From the NCBI GenBank assembly GCA_902806325.1, contig CADCWE010000084.1, forward strand, positions 1 through 32,825: 32,825 nt of DNA, written 5' to 3'. Shown here piece after piece: positions 15,268 to 25,510 of the stretch. Below the pieces are notes generated by a model, which saw only the letters and a program-made list of their open reading frames with translations, was not told the origin of the DNA and ran no database searches. This DNA comes from an uncultured Thermomicrobiales bacterium (GTDB lineage: Bacteria > Chloroflexota > Chloroflexia > Thermomicrobiales > UBA6265). Both the position numbers and the translations under genes were made by a program. The number at the start of each line of letters is the position of its first letter. Position 1 is the stretch's first letter.

Positions 15268-16476
15268 GTGGGCGGACAGGGGGCGGTGCCGGCATCGGCC
15301 GAGGTGGTCATCGTCGGCGGCGGCATCGTCGGCGCGGCCAGCGCCTTTTTTCTTGCCCGGGCGGGGCTGCGCCCGGTCCTGGTCGAGCGCGCCCCGGCGC
15401 TGGCGACGGCGACGACGGCGGTCTCCGCCCATTGCGTCCGCGCCCAGTTCTCCGAGCCGGAGAACGTGGCGATGATGGGCGAGAGCCTGGCGATCTTCGC
15501 CGAGTTCGCGGCGGTCCTGAAATTGCCGCCGGACGAAGCCGACATCGGCCTGCGGCGGCAGGGGTACCTCTTTGCCTCGACCGATCCGGACCAAGCGGCG
15601 CCGTTCGCGGCCCGGGTCGCGCTCCAGAGCGCGCTCGGATTGGACGACGTCGAACTCCTGGACGGGGACGAGATCCGCCGCCGCTTCCCGTTCGTCGCCC
15701 CGGAGGTGGTGACCGGCACGTTTCGCGCGGGCGACGGCTGGCTGGACGGATGCCGGGCGGCGGAACTCTTTGCTCGGGCCTCCGGCGCACCCGTTCATGT
15801 GAACACCGAGGTCCTGGAGATCGTGCGGACCGGTGGCCACGTGACGGGAGTTCGGACGGACCGAGGAACCATCGCCACGGAGTCCGTGGTGCTGGCGACG
15901 GGACCGTTCGCGGGGGAGTTGGCCGGGGAGCCGCTGCCGATCGCGCCGCTGCGGCGCCAGCGGCTGATCGTCTCGTTGCACGGCTCCGATGGGCGCCCGG
16001 CAATCCCCCAGGGCGGCCCGCTGACGATCGACGCCGACACCGGGGCGCACTGGCGGCCCCACCGGGGCGGCGCCTTGATCGCCTGGGGCCTGCCCGAAGC
16101 GCCCGGTCCGCCCCATTGGCCGGTGGCGGCGGACCCGGCGTTCGCGGATCTGGTGCTCAAGGACCCGCGCGGCGTCGGCCGGATCAGCCCATTCTGGCGC
16201 GATTTGGCGCCGCGGTTGGCGCCAGCCGAAATCGCCCTGGCGGCCGGTCAATACACCATGACGCCCGACCACAAGCCCCTGATCGGGCCGGCGGCGGACA
16301 CGGTCGGTCTGTGGCTGCACACCGGCTACAGCGGGCACGGGATCATGGGCAGCCCAAGCGGGGCGCGACTGCTGGCCGATCTGGTGGTGGGCCGAGTTCC
16401 AATAGAGGGGAACCCGTTCCGGCCGGGGCGGTTCGCGGAAGGCGGGGTGGTGGTGGCGGAGGCGGTGGTGTTGTAG
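15268..16476 (+). CDS. FAD-dependent oxidoreductase (DAO family; sarcosine/glycine oxidase-like)
   Basis: Flavoenzyme of 402 residues oxidising a secondary amine or amino acid; the exact substrate is not evident. The dinucleotide-binding motif VVIVGGGIVGAASAFFLARAG lies near the N-terminus and ends in an acidic VLVER. A second FAD-contact block is ESVVLATGPFAGEL. The C-terminal GLWLHTGYSGHGIMGSPSGARLLADLV is typical of the sarcosine oxidase beta-like and D-amino acid dehydrogenase group. I chose GTG at 15268 because GGGGAG sits five bases upstream; TTG at 15244 and GTG at 15262 are in-frame alternatives. It is divergent from the liv operon, so it may act on an imported amino acid or N-methyl amino acid. 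Confidence 0.85.
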   Translation: MGGQGAVPASAEVVIVGGGIVGAASAFFLARAGLRPVLVERAPALATATTAVSAHCVRAQFSEPENVAMMGESLAIFAEFAAVLKLPPDEADIGLRRQGYLFASTDPDQAAPFAARVALQSALGLDDVELLDGDEIRRRFPFVAPEVVTGTFRAGDGWLDGCRAAELFARASGAPVHVNTEVLEIVRTGGHVTGVRTDRGTIATESVVLATGPFAGELAGEPLPIAPLRRQRLIVSLHGSDGRPAIPQGGPLTIDADTGAHWRPHRGGALIAWGLPEAPGPPHWPVAADPAFADLVLKDPRGVGRISPFWRDLAPRLAPAEIALAAGQYTMTPDHKPLIGPAADTVGLWLHTGYSGHGIMGSPSGARLLADLVVGRVPIEGNPFRPGRFAEGGVVVAEAVVL

Positions 16477-16559
16477 AGGGACGGCGACGCGGGTGGTAAG
16501 CCGGGACAGGGCGGTCTGGGATGATGGCGCGATGAATCGCACCCTCGTCGCCGTCGCCC

Positions 16560-16909
16560 GCGTCGCCCATCCCTACCCGATCGCTCCTCGGGTGCTCCAG
16601 TACCACGATCCCGTGGAGGTGATTCGGCATCACGACCCAGGCGTCGAGATCCACCCACTGGAACCGGGCTATCAACGCCAACCGTGCCTCTTTCACAACG
16701 GCGCCCTCGCCGGTCAAACGCACGGCATCGTTGTCAACCGCCCCGAAAACCTCCAACCGCGCTGATGTACAGACCGTCACGAAATACGCCCCCGCCGATT
16801 CATAGTCGTACCCCCGCAACTGCGTCGCAACCCGGTGGTGCCGCGCCCGATCGAACCCCACGAACCACCTCCGCGACCATGCCCGTCCAGCCCGCCGCAT
16901 GGTACACAT
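16560..16909 (-). pseudogene. Truncated REP-associated tyrosine transposase (Y1/RayT-like)
   Basis: From ATG 16909 or 16900 the frame reads an N-terminal RayT-type sequence: HHRVATQLRGYDYESAGAYF, VTVCTSARLEVFG, then WVVMPNHLHGIVVLEHP. This includes the HxH metal-binding pair of the HUH/Y1 fold (HLH). Homology stops at about 16591. The expected C-terminal helix with the catalytic tyrosine and the usual W-Q-R-N-Y-Y-type block is absent. The frame instead runs into low-complexity residues antisense to the end of the oxidoreductase gene. It is therefore a 5' fragment, probably inactive. No flanking REP palindromes were recognised. Confidence 0.75.
16900..16908 (+). promoter_or_regulatory. Possible extended -10 for the unknown gene and ade
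   Basis: TG-G-TACACA lies 46 bases before the ATG at 16955, inside the start of the transposase remnant on the other strand. No -35 is obvious. Confidence 0.3.
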
Positions 16910-16954
16910 CCCCCCCACAACGTTGGCCCTCCCCTCCCCGGAAAGGTCCCGACC

Positions 16955-17506
16955 ATGGCGTCCTCCAACCATCCGTTCTTCGACGAATTGGTGCCGTACG
17001 TCGTCACGCCGGGGGCCGACGGTTCCGGCGAGGACGGCGGGCGAACCGCGCCGCCGGAGACCATCGCCGCGGACCGGGTGGCGTTGGCGCCCGCGCTGGC
17101 GTCGCTCCACGCGGCCGGGTTCTACGCCTACGGGATGCTCGACGATCAGAATCGCTGGACCGTCGCCGCCGACGACGAGGCCGGGCGGATCGACGTCCGG
17201 GTCGGCGAGGACGGGTTCGCCGTCCAGCTCTGGGCGTCGTCGCCCGGTCTCTACGCCGACGAAGACAACGAGTGGCGGCGCAAAGCTCGCGAACGCCTGG
17301 CCCGGATGACCATCCAGGGCATCGCCCGCGGCCAACTGGCGCCGCACGAGGGGGCGAGTTGGGACGAGACCGAGCTGGGTGTGGCGGTCGAGCTGCGGTT
17401 CGAGCTCCCGTTCACCCGCGGCGACGAGATCGGTGCCTTCGTGCGGGGCAAGCTGCCGGAGTTGGACGAGCTGCTGAGCCGGATCGAATCCCAGGTGGCG
17501 TCCTAA
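16955..17506 (+). CDS. Conserved-looking protein of unknown function upstream of ade
   Basis: A 183-residue, acidic, soluble protein without signal peptide or membrane segment; I do not recognise its family. The middle shows alternating strand-like segments (RWTVAADDEAGRIDVRVGEDGFAVQLWAS), then a charged helix (NEWRRKARERLARMTIQGI). A strand ELRFELPF and a C-terminal helix (GKLPELDELLSRIESQ) end it. This layout recalls small YbjN/secretion-chaperone-like alpha/beta folds, but that is only a suggestion. The ATG at 16955 has GGAAAGG eight bases upstream. It ends 14 bases before the adenine deaminase ATG, so the two are probably one transcript and may work together. Confidence 0.75.
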   Translation: MASSNHPFFDELVPYVVTPGADGSGEDGGRTAPPETIAADRVALAPALASLHAAGFYAYGMLDDQNRWTVAADDEAGRIDVRVGEDGFAVQLWASSPGLYADEDNEWRRKARERLARMTIQGIARGQLAPHEGASWDETELGVAVELRFELPFTRGDEIGAFVRGKLPELDELLSRIESQVAS

Positions 17507-17520
17507 CGGTGGGGGTTTGG

Positions 17521-19269
17521 ATGGGCGATCGGACCGAACCCGGGGTGGCGGCCTTCGACGGCGTGGCCTGGCGGCGCAGGCTGCGGGTCGCCCAAGGGCT
17601 GGAGCCGGCCGACCTGGTGCTGGCCGGCGGCGACGTGGTCGACGTCTTCGCCGGCGACCGGGTTCGGGCCGACGTCGCGATCGTCGACGGCCGGATCGCC
17701 GGAGTCGGCGACTACCCCCTGGCGCGGGAGCGGCTCGACGTTTCCGGCAAGACCGTCGCGCCGTCGTTCGTCGACGGCCACATCCACCTCGAAAGCGCCC
17801 TGGTTTGGGTGACCGAGTTCGCCCGCGCGACCGTGCCCCGCGGCACCGGCGCGGTGGTCACCGACCCGCACGAGATCGCCAACGTCGCCGGTCTGCCGGG
17901 GATCGCGGCGGTGCGGGACGCGGCGGTTGGGCTGCCGCTGCGCGTGGCGTTCACCGTGCCGTCGTGCGTTCCGGCCAGCCGCCACGAGAGCGCCGGGGCG
18001 GAGTTCGGCGTCGCCGAGACGGCGGCGATGCTGGCCTGGCCGGAAACGGTCGGCCTGGGGGAATTGATGGATTTTCCGGCCACCTTGGCCGGCGACGACC
18101 TGATCGCCGCCAAGCTGGCGGTTTCGGCCGGGCGGCGGCGGGACGGCCACGCGCCGGGATTGCGCGGCGCGGCGTTGCAGGCGTACGCGGGCGCGGGCGT
18201 CGGGTCCGACCACGAGTCCACCGGGTTGGCGGAGGCGCGGGAGAAACTGCGCGCCGGGCTGATGGTGATGATCCGGGAGGGCTCCTCGGAGCGGAACCTG
18301 GACGACCTCTTGCCGCTGGTCACCGACCGGACCTACCCCCGCTGTTGTTTCGCCTCCGACGACCGCGATTGCCACGCGCTGACCCACGACGGACACCTGG
18401 ACGCGATCCTCCGCCGCGCCATCGGCCAGGGGCTGGATCCGGACCGGGCGCTGCGGATGGCGACCTGGAACGCCGCCGACCGCTGGGGTTTGGCAGGGAT
18501 CGGCGCGGTCGCGCCGGGGTACCGGGCCAACCTGGTGGTCCTCTCGGACGTCGAACGGGTGCTGGTGAATCTGGCCGTGTACGAGGGACAGGTGGTCGCC
18601 CGAGACGGGCAACTGCTTGCCCCGCTGCCGGGCCGGATCGCCCTCCCGGACGCGCTCCGCGACACGGTCCGCGTCGCGCCGGTGCGGTTGAGCGACCTGC
18701 GCTTGCGCCCCGAGGACGCGACGGTCGCCGTCGGCGCGATCCGCGGCCAGATCGTGACCCGGGCGGTGCCGGTCGAGCCGGTGGTGGTCGACGGATGGGC
18801 GGTTGCCGCGCCGGGTCCGGAGCGGGACCTGCTCAAGCTGGTCTGCGTCGAACGGCACCGGGCGACCGGGCGGGTTGGGGTCGGCTACGTCCATGGGTTC
18901 GGCCTCCGCCGCGGCGCCCTGGCCAGCACGATCGCCCACGACGCCCACAACATCGTCGCCGTCGGCGCCGACGACGCCGACATCCTGAGCGCGATCTCGT
19001 TGGTCGCCGAGGGCCAGGGCGGTCTGGCGTCGGTGGCGGACGGGCGGGTGCTCGGCCACCTGCCGCTGCCGATCGGCGGCCTCCTCTCCGACCAGCCGTT
19101 GGCGCAGGTGGCGGCGGCCTACGCGGCGCTGGAGGCGACGGCGCGGGGGCTTGGCAGCGGGCTGGAATCCCCCTTCGGGTTGCTGGCGTTCTTGGCCTTG
19201 ACGGTGATCCCGGAGGCGCGGGTGACGGACCGGGGGTTCTTGCGGGTGGGGATGGGCGAGGGGGGGTAG
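17521..19269 (+). CDS. ade: Adenine deaminase
   Basis: Amidohydrolase converting adenine to hypoxanthine and ammonia, 582 residues, the usual length for the bacterial Ade family. Motifs in order: FVDGHIHLES (83-92, first two metal His), TDPHEIANV (114-122), GLGELMDF (178-185), DGHAPGL (208-214), GSDHESTG (228-235) and ASDDRD (278-283). The C-terminal domain has AHDAHNIVAVGADDADI and FLALTVIPEARVTDRGFL, specific to adenine deaminase rather than other amidohydrolases. ATG at 17521 has GGGGG five bases upstream; a GTG four codons earlier is possible. A second HxH-like pair is kept, so the enzyme should be active. It follows an unknown gene by 14 bases. Confidence 0.92.
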   Translation: MGDRTEPGVAAFDGVAWRRRLRVAQGLEPADLVLAGGDVVDVFAGDRVRADVAIVDGRIAGVGDYPLARERLDVSGKTVAPSFVDGHIHLESALVWVTEFARATVPRGTGAVVTDPHEIANVAGLPGIAAVRDAAVGLPLRVAFTVPSCVPASRHESAGAEFGVAETAAMLAWPETVGLGELMDFPATLAGDDLIAAKLAVSAGRRRDGHAPGLRGAALQAYAGAGVGSDHESTGLAEAREKLRAGLMVMIREGSSERNLDDLLPLVTDRTYPRCCFASDDRDCHALTHDGHLDAILRRAIGQGLDPDRALRMATWNAADRWGLAGIGAVAPGYRANLVVLSDVERVLVNLAVYEGQVVARDGQLLAPLPGRIALPDALRDTVRVAPVRLSDLRLRPEDATVAVGAIRGQIVTRAVPVEPVVVDGWAVAAPGPERDLLKLVCVERHRATGRVGVGYVHGFGLRRGALASTIAHDAHNIVAVGADDADILSAISLVAEGQGGLASVADGRVLGHLPLPIGGLLSDQPLAQVAAAYAALEATARGLGSGLESPFGLLAFLALTVIPEARVTDRGFLRVGMGEGG

Positions 19270-19403
19270 GGGCGCGATTTGGACCGGGGGTATCCGCAAC
19301 TGTCACCAGGAGGGCACGGAAACGGGCAGACTGGCGTGTCCGCCCCGTCCCGGGATTCCCGCATTCCGAACGGTTCCGCCAACCCCCTCCGACTTCGTGT
19401 CGG

Positions 19404-19412
19404 TGATACACT
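19404..19412 (+). promoter_or_regulatory. Extended -10 promoter placed for leaderless nadB
   Basis: TG-A-TACACT ends at 19412, six bases before the nadB ATG at 19419. The predicted transcription start coincides with the start codon, and there is no ribosome-binding site between. The geometry is the same as at 4205-4213. Confidence 0.55.
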
Positions 19413-19418
19413 AACCCC

Positions 19419-21101
19419 ATGAACACCCCGCCCATTCTCACCGCTGGTGGTCCCGGCATCCCCGCTTCCTTGCTCCGTCCGACCCTTCCCGATCCGGCTC
19501 AGCCGCGAGCGCGGTACGACGCGGTCGTGGTCGGCGCGGGCGTGGCGGGGTTGGCGTTCGCGCTCCGGCTGCCGGAAGGGACGCGGATCGCGCTGCTGAC
19601 CAAGGGGGCATTGGGCGAAAGCAACACCCGCTACGCCCAGGGCGGGTTGGCGGCGGCGGTCGGACCGGACGACGACCCAGCGTTGCACGAGGCCGACACC
19701 CTGGCCGCGGGCGCCGGGCTCTGCGACGCGGACGCGGTGCGGCGGTTGGTCGAAGGAGGCCCGGCGGCGGTCGAATGGCTCCTGGCGATGGGGACGCGAT
19801 TCGACCGCGACCCGGACGGCACCCTGGCGTTGGGCCGGGAAGCGGCCCACGGTCGGCGGCGGGTCCTCCACGCCGGGGGGGACGCGACCGGGGCCGAGAT
19901 CGAGCGGGCGCTGGTCGCCAAGGTCCGGGAGCGCCCGGCGATCACGGTCCTGGAGCGGGCCTACGCGGTGGACCTGGTGCAAGACGGCGGGCGCTGTACC
20001 GGCCTGGTCGCCGAGCTGGGCGCGGCAAGCGAACCGGTCGTCCTCCGGGCGCCGGTCGTGGTGCTGGCGGCGGGGGGGGCAGGGCAACTTTGGGCGACCA
20101 CGTCGAACCCGCTCGGGGCGACCGCCGACGGGTTGGCGATGGCGCTACGGGCCGGAGTGGCGGTGGCGGACCTGGAATTTGCCCAGTTTCACCCGACGGT
20201 GCTCCGGTTGCCCGACGACGAGCCGTTCCTGGTCTCGGAGGCGGTTCGGGGCGAAGGCGCCTTCCTCCGCGACGCCGACGGCGAGCGCTTCATGCCCGCC
20301 GCCCACCCGCTGGCGGAGCTGGCGCCGCGGGACGTGGTCGCCCGCGCGATCCAACGCCAGATGGGTCTCGACGGCGCCGACCACGTCGCCCTCGACCTCG
20401 CCCACTTGGACCCGGATGCGATGCGGGCGCGCTTCCCGACTATCGCCGCCGCGCTGCGCCGCCGCGGTCTGGACCTGGCGACGGACCGGATCCCGGTCGC
20501 GCCGGCCGCCCACTACTTCATGGGCGGCGTCGTCGCCTCCCCCGAGGGCCGGACCAGCCTGCCCGGCCTGCTCGCCATCGGCGAAGCGGCCTGCACCGGC
20601 GTCCACGGCGCGAACCGCCTCGCCAGCAACTCCTTGTTGGAAGGGTTGGTGTTCGGGATGGCGGCGGCGGACGCCTTCGAAGGGTCCAGGGTTTGGGGTC
20701 TGGGGTCTGGGGACGGCGTTGTCGAGCCGTGGTCCGCCCCCAAATCGGGGACCCTCCCCCCCAACCCCTCGGCCGCCGTCGCGCTCCGCTCCCGCGTCCA
20801 GCGGGCGATGAGCCGCCACGTCGCGGTGGTGCGCGACGCGGCGGGGCTGGCGGCGGCGGGAGCGGAGATCGCGGCGGTCGCGGCCGCGGCGGCGGCGATG
20901 CCGGGCGACGGGCGGGCGGTCCACGGGCTGCGGAGTATGGCGCTGGCGGCGAGCGCGGTGGTCGCCGCCGCATATCGGCGGGAAGAGAGCCGGGGCGGGC
21001 ATTTTCGGTTGGACTTCCCGGACAGCGACCCGGCGCTGGGCGGGCGGCATTTGCTGTTCGGTGGTGGGGAAGACGGGTGGCGGTATGGGGGATTGGGGTG
21101 A
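19419..21101 (+). CDS. nadB: L-aspartate oxidase
   Basis: FAD enzyme oxidising L-aspartate to iminoaspartate, the first step of NAD synthesis; 560 residues. The FAD motif VVVGAGVAGLA is at 36-46, then SNTRYAQGGLAAAV (68-81), LEFAQFHPT, the active-site region EAVRGEGAFLRDADGERF, HYFMGGV, and GVHGANRLASNSLLEGLVFG. The linker between the flavin domain and the C-terminal helical domain is atypical. It is a Gly/Ser/Pro-rich stretch (SRVWGLGSGDGVVEP..., roughly residues 423-450) encoded by G-rich then C-rich DNA. The helical domain follows (RVQRAMSRHVAVVRDAAGL) and is somewhat short and alanine-rich. nadA and nadC are not adjacent. Its 3' end is 13 bases from the convergent peptidase gene. Confidence 0.9.
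   Translation: MNTPPILTAGGPGIPASLLRPTLPDPAQPRARYDAVVVGAGVAGLAFALRLPEGTRIALLTKGALGESNTRYAQGGLAAAVGPDDDPALHEADTLAAGAGLCDADAVRRLVEGGPAAVEWLLAMGTRFDRDPDGTLALGREAAHGRRRVLHAGGDATGAEIERALVAKVRERPAITVLERAYAVDLVQDGGRCTGLVAELGAASEPVVLRAPVVVLAAGGAGQLWATTSNPLGATADGLAMALRAGVAVADLEFAQFHPTVLRLPDDEPFLVSEAVRGEGAFLRDADGERFMPAAHPLAELAPRDVVARAIQRQMGLDGADHVALDLAHLDPDAMRARFPTIAAALRRRGLDLATDRIPVAPAAHYFMGGVVASPEGRTSLPGLLAIGEAACTGVHGANRLASNSLLEGLVFGMAAADAFEGSRVWGLGSGDGVVEPWSAPKSGTLPPNPSAAVALRSRVQRAMSRHVAVVRDAAGLAAAGAEIAAVAAAAAAMPGDGRAVHGLRSMALAASAVVAAAYRREESRGGHFRLDFPDSDPALGGRHLLFGGGEDGWRYGGLG
20682..20712 (+). repeat. G-run repeat (G-quadruplex-like) inside nadB
   Basis: Five G-runs separated by 3-4 bases: GGG (20682), GGG (20689), GGGG (20695), GGGG (20702), GGGG (20709). 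The last three form a GGGGTCT tandem. This meets the usual G-quadruplex pattern on the coding strand and encodes the odd linker of NadB. Confidence 0.65.
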
Positions 21102-21114
21102 GGGCTTGCCAGGG
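21087..21114 (+). repeat. Second G-quadruplex-like tract at the nadB 3' end
   Basis: GGGGG (21087), GGGG (21095), GGG (21102), GGG (21112), with loops of 3, 3 and 7 bases. It spans the nadB stop codon and the 13-base gap before the end of the convergent peptidase gene. It could influence where the two transcripts end. Confidence 0.5.
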
Positions 21115-23196
<2,082 letters not shown>

Positions 23197-23309
23197 GGTT
23201 TGTTCACTCCGATCCGAGGTGTTGCCCTGAGCGTCGGCGGCGTCCTCGGGCATGCTACCGGATCGGCGCGCGGGATATCGCAACCAGCGGACGCGATCGG
23301 TGCGGCCCA

Positions 23310-24674
23310 ATGATTCCCTCAGACCCCTATCGGGCCGCCCTCGCCCGGATCTACGATCGCTCGTTGGCCGGCCGCGGCTTTATCAGCGACCCGCTGGCCG
23401 GGGACGCGGCGGCGCGGCTGGGGCTGCGCCGGATGGCGGCGCTGCTGGAGCGGTTGGATCGGCCGCAGGACCGCTACGGCATCGTCCACGTCGCCGGGAG
23501 CAAGGGCAAGGGGTCGGTCTGCGCCTTCGTCGCCGCGATGTTGGGCGCGACCGGGTACCGGGTCGGCACGACCACGTCGCCGCACCTCCATTCCTACCGG
23601 GAGCGGATCGTCGTCGACGGGGCGCCGGCGGACGAGGCGACGTTCGCCGCGCTGGTCGAACGAGTGGCGGGCGCCGCCGAGGTGGTGGAGGCCGCGGAGC
23701 CGGGGCTGGGACGGGTCAACGCCTTCGAGTTGACGGTGGCGATGGCGTTGGACCGGTTCGCCGCCGTGGGGTGCAATCTGGCGGTGGTCGAGGTCGGCAT
23801 CGGCGGGACGTTGGACGCGACCAACGTGGTCGCGCCGTTGGCGGCGGCGATCACGCCGATCGAGTTGGAGCACACGGCGGTCCTGGGCGAGACGCTGGCC
23901 GAGATCGCGGCCAACAAGGCCGGGATCATCGAGCCGGGACGGCCGGTGGTCGTCTCGCCTCAGACGCCGGAGGCGTTGCGGGTGATCGAGAACGCGGCGC
24001 GGGACCGCGGCAGCCCCCTGCTGCTGGCCGGCCGCGACTGGACCTGGAGCGGGACGTGGCGGAACTTTGCCTTAGACGGGTCTTGGGGGATCGACGACGG
24101 GTTACGCCTGGCGATGCCGGGGCGGCACCAGGTGGAGAATGCGGGCGTCGCAGTGGCGGCGGTGCGCGCGCTGGAGGCGTTCGGCTTCCCGGCCGGCCCG
24201 GCGGCGGTGCGGCGGGCGTTGGCGGCGGCGGCGTTACCGGGGCGTTTCGAGCGGGTGGCGGTCGGGGAGGCGACGGTGGTCCTCGATGGGGCGCACACGG
24301 CCGCGGCGGCGGCGGTCTTGGCCGAAACCGTCGAGCAGGAGTACCCGGCTCGTGAAACCGTTCTCGTCTTCGGGACGTTCAGCGACAAAGACCCCGCGCC
24401 GATGCTGGCCGCGCTGAGGTCCATGCCGGGGCCGCTGGTGGCGACCCGACCGGCGGGGCCGCGGGCGGCCTCGCCCGACGCGGTCGCCACGATCGCGCGG
24501 GTGCACGGACGGACCGTCTCGACCGCCCGAACCGTAGCCGAGGCGGTGGAGCGGGGTCTTGGGCTGGCAGGACTCCACGGGTTGGTGGTAGTCACCGGGG
24601 CGTTGGCCACCGTGGCCGAGGCGCGGCTGGCGTTGGGGCTGGCGGTCGCGGACCCACCGCCGGGCGACCAATAA
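23310..24674 (+). CDS. folC: Folylpolyglutamate synthase / dihydrofolate synthase
   Basis: ATP-dependent Mur-ligase-type enzyme adding glutamate to (dihydro)folates, 454 residues. The P-loop is HVAGSKGKGSVCAF (about residues 57-70), followed by TTSPHLHSYRERI, the family's folate-binding loop. Further blocks are AVVEVGIGGTLDATNVV and ITPIELEHTAVLGETLAEIAANKAGII, whose lysine would be the carbamylated or metal-site residue. The C-terminal ATP-contact motif is VVLDGAHT, followed by LVFGTFSDKDPAPML. The ATG at 23310 has no strong ribosome-binding site. Other folate genes are not in the window. Confidence 0.9.
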   Translation: MIPSDPYRAALARIYDRSLAGRGFISDPLAGDAAARLGLRRMAALLERLDRPQDRYGIVHVAGSKGKGSVCAFVAAMLGATGYRVGTTTSPHLHSYRERIVVDGAPADEATFAALVERVAGAAEVVEAAEPGLGRVNAFELTVAMALDRFAAVGCNLAVVEVGIGGTLDATNVVAPLAAAITPIELEHTAVLGETLAEIAANKAGIIEPGRPVVVSPQTPEALRVIENAARDRGSPLLLAGRDWTWSGTWRNFALDGSWGIDDGLRLAMPGRHQVENAGVAVAAVRALEAFGFPAGPAAVRRALAAAALPGRFERVAVGEATVVLDGAHTAAAAAVLAETVEQEYPARETVLVFGTFSDKDPAPMLAALRSMPGPLVATRPAGPRAASPDAVATIARVHGRTVSTARTVAEAVERGLGLAGLHGLVVVTGALATVAEARLALGLAVADPPPGDQ

Positions 24675-24729
24675 TCATCCGATCCGATCCGGGCACGACC
24701 GGCCGCGGGGAGCGACCCGGAGCGTCGGG

Positions 24730-24735
24730 TACACT
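24730..24735 (+). promoter_or_regulatory. Possible -10 box (TACACT) for the sigma/anti-sigma operon
   Basis: TACACT stands upstream of the sigma gene with no clear sigma-70 -35. An autoregulated ECF promoter is possible, but its -35 cannot be named from one example. The leader to the preferred GTG at 24902 would be about 160 bases. Confidence 0.35.
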
Positions 24736-24901
24736 GAGGGGCGGGGAAGGATTGACGACGGCGGTGGCGGCCCGCGGACGGCGGGTCAGCGGAGCGAGGG
24801 AAAAGACATCCCAAACGGGTGGTTCCGGCGTATACCCAACCGAGGTCGCTGGGCGTCCGCGCCCCGCTTCCGGCGGCACCACTAAGCGGAAAGCGCGGAC
24901 C

Positions 24902-25510
24902 GTGGTGACGGCGCGGGCGGAGGAGCGGGTCGACCAGACACCCGAGAGCGACGCGGCGCTGATCGCGCGGGCGGCGGAGAAGGACGCGCGTGCCCTGGAG
25001 GCCCTCTACGAACGGTACTCGCGGGTCGTGTTCTCCTTCGCGGTGCGCATCGTCGGCGACCAACAGTTGGCCGAGGAGATCCTGCAGGAGGTCTTTTTCC
25101 GGGTGTGGCAACAGGCGGCGGTGTTCCAAACCGGGCGCGGCACGTTCGTGACCTGGGTCCTGAGCATCACCCACAACCTGGCGATCGACGAGGTCCGCAA
25201 GCGCGGTCGTCGGCCCCAGAAAGCGGACAGCGCCGAGCCGGAATTGATCCTCGCCGGCGTCGCCGACACGGCGCCGACGGTCGAGGACGAGGTCTGGCAG
25301 GGTCGGCTGCGTGAAGCGATTGCCGGGGCGCTGGCGGAGCTGCCGCCGGCCCAGCGGGAGGCGATCGAGCTGGCCTACTTCCGCGGTCTGACCCAGCGTG
25401 AGATCGCGGACACCTTGGGCGAACCGCTGGGCACGATCAAGACTCGGATGCGGCTCGGGGTCCAGAAACTTCGGGACTCCTTCGCGGGGCAAGAGGTGGA
25501 CTTGGCGTGA
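24902..25510 (+). CDS. ECF-type RNA polymerase sigma factor (SigK-like)
   Basis: Sigma factor of about 202 residues. Region 2 spans about 30-100 (ALEALYERYSRVVFSFAVRI, AEEILQEVFFRVWQQ, then TWVLSITHNLAIDEVRKR). Region 4 spans about 145-195 (LPPAQREAIELAYFRGLTQREIADTL, then GTIKTRMRLGVQKLRD). No region 3 and no extra C-terminal domain are seen. The frame is open back to a TTG at 24752, but those 50 residues are low-complexity. GTG 24902 or 24905, with GGAAAG upstream, gives the normal family length. The stop overlaps the start of the anti-sigma gene (GTGA, 25507-25510), so the two are translated together. The regulon is unknown. Confidence 0.87.
   Translation: MVTARAEERVDQTPESDAALIARAAEKDARALEALYERYSRVVFSFAVRIVGDQQLAEEILQEVFFRVWQQAAVFQTGRGTFVTWVLSITHNLAIDEVRKRGRRPQKADSAEPELILAGVADTAPTVEDEVWQGRLREAIAGALAELPPAQREAIELAYFRGLTQREIADTLGEPLGTIKTRMRLGVQKLRDSFAGQEVDLA

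Noticed and set aside
14946-15719. N-terminal extension of livK into the oxidoreductase region
   Set aside because: The AGGAGG and GTG at 14945 give a proper twin-arginine signal; the upstream part is antisense to another gene.
16493-16765. 90-residue plus-strand frame after the oxidoreductase
   Set aside because: It is the antisense of the transposase remnant, whose HUH-type motif is clear on the minus strand.
24752-24901. Upstream TTG start for the sigma factor, adding 50 residues
   Set aside because: The added segment is low-complexity and exceeds the usual ECF length. The binding site is almost touching the TTG.
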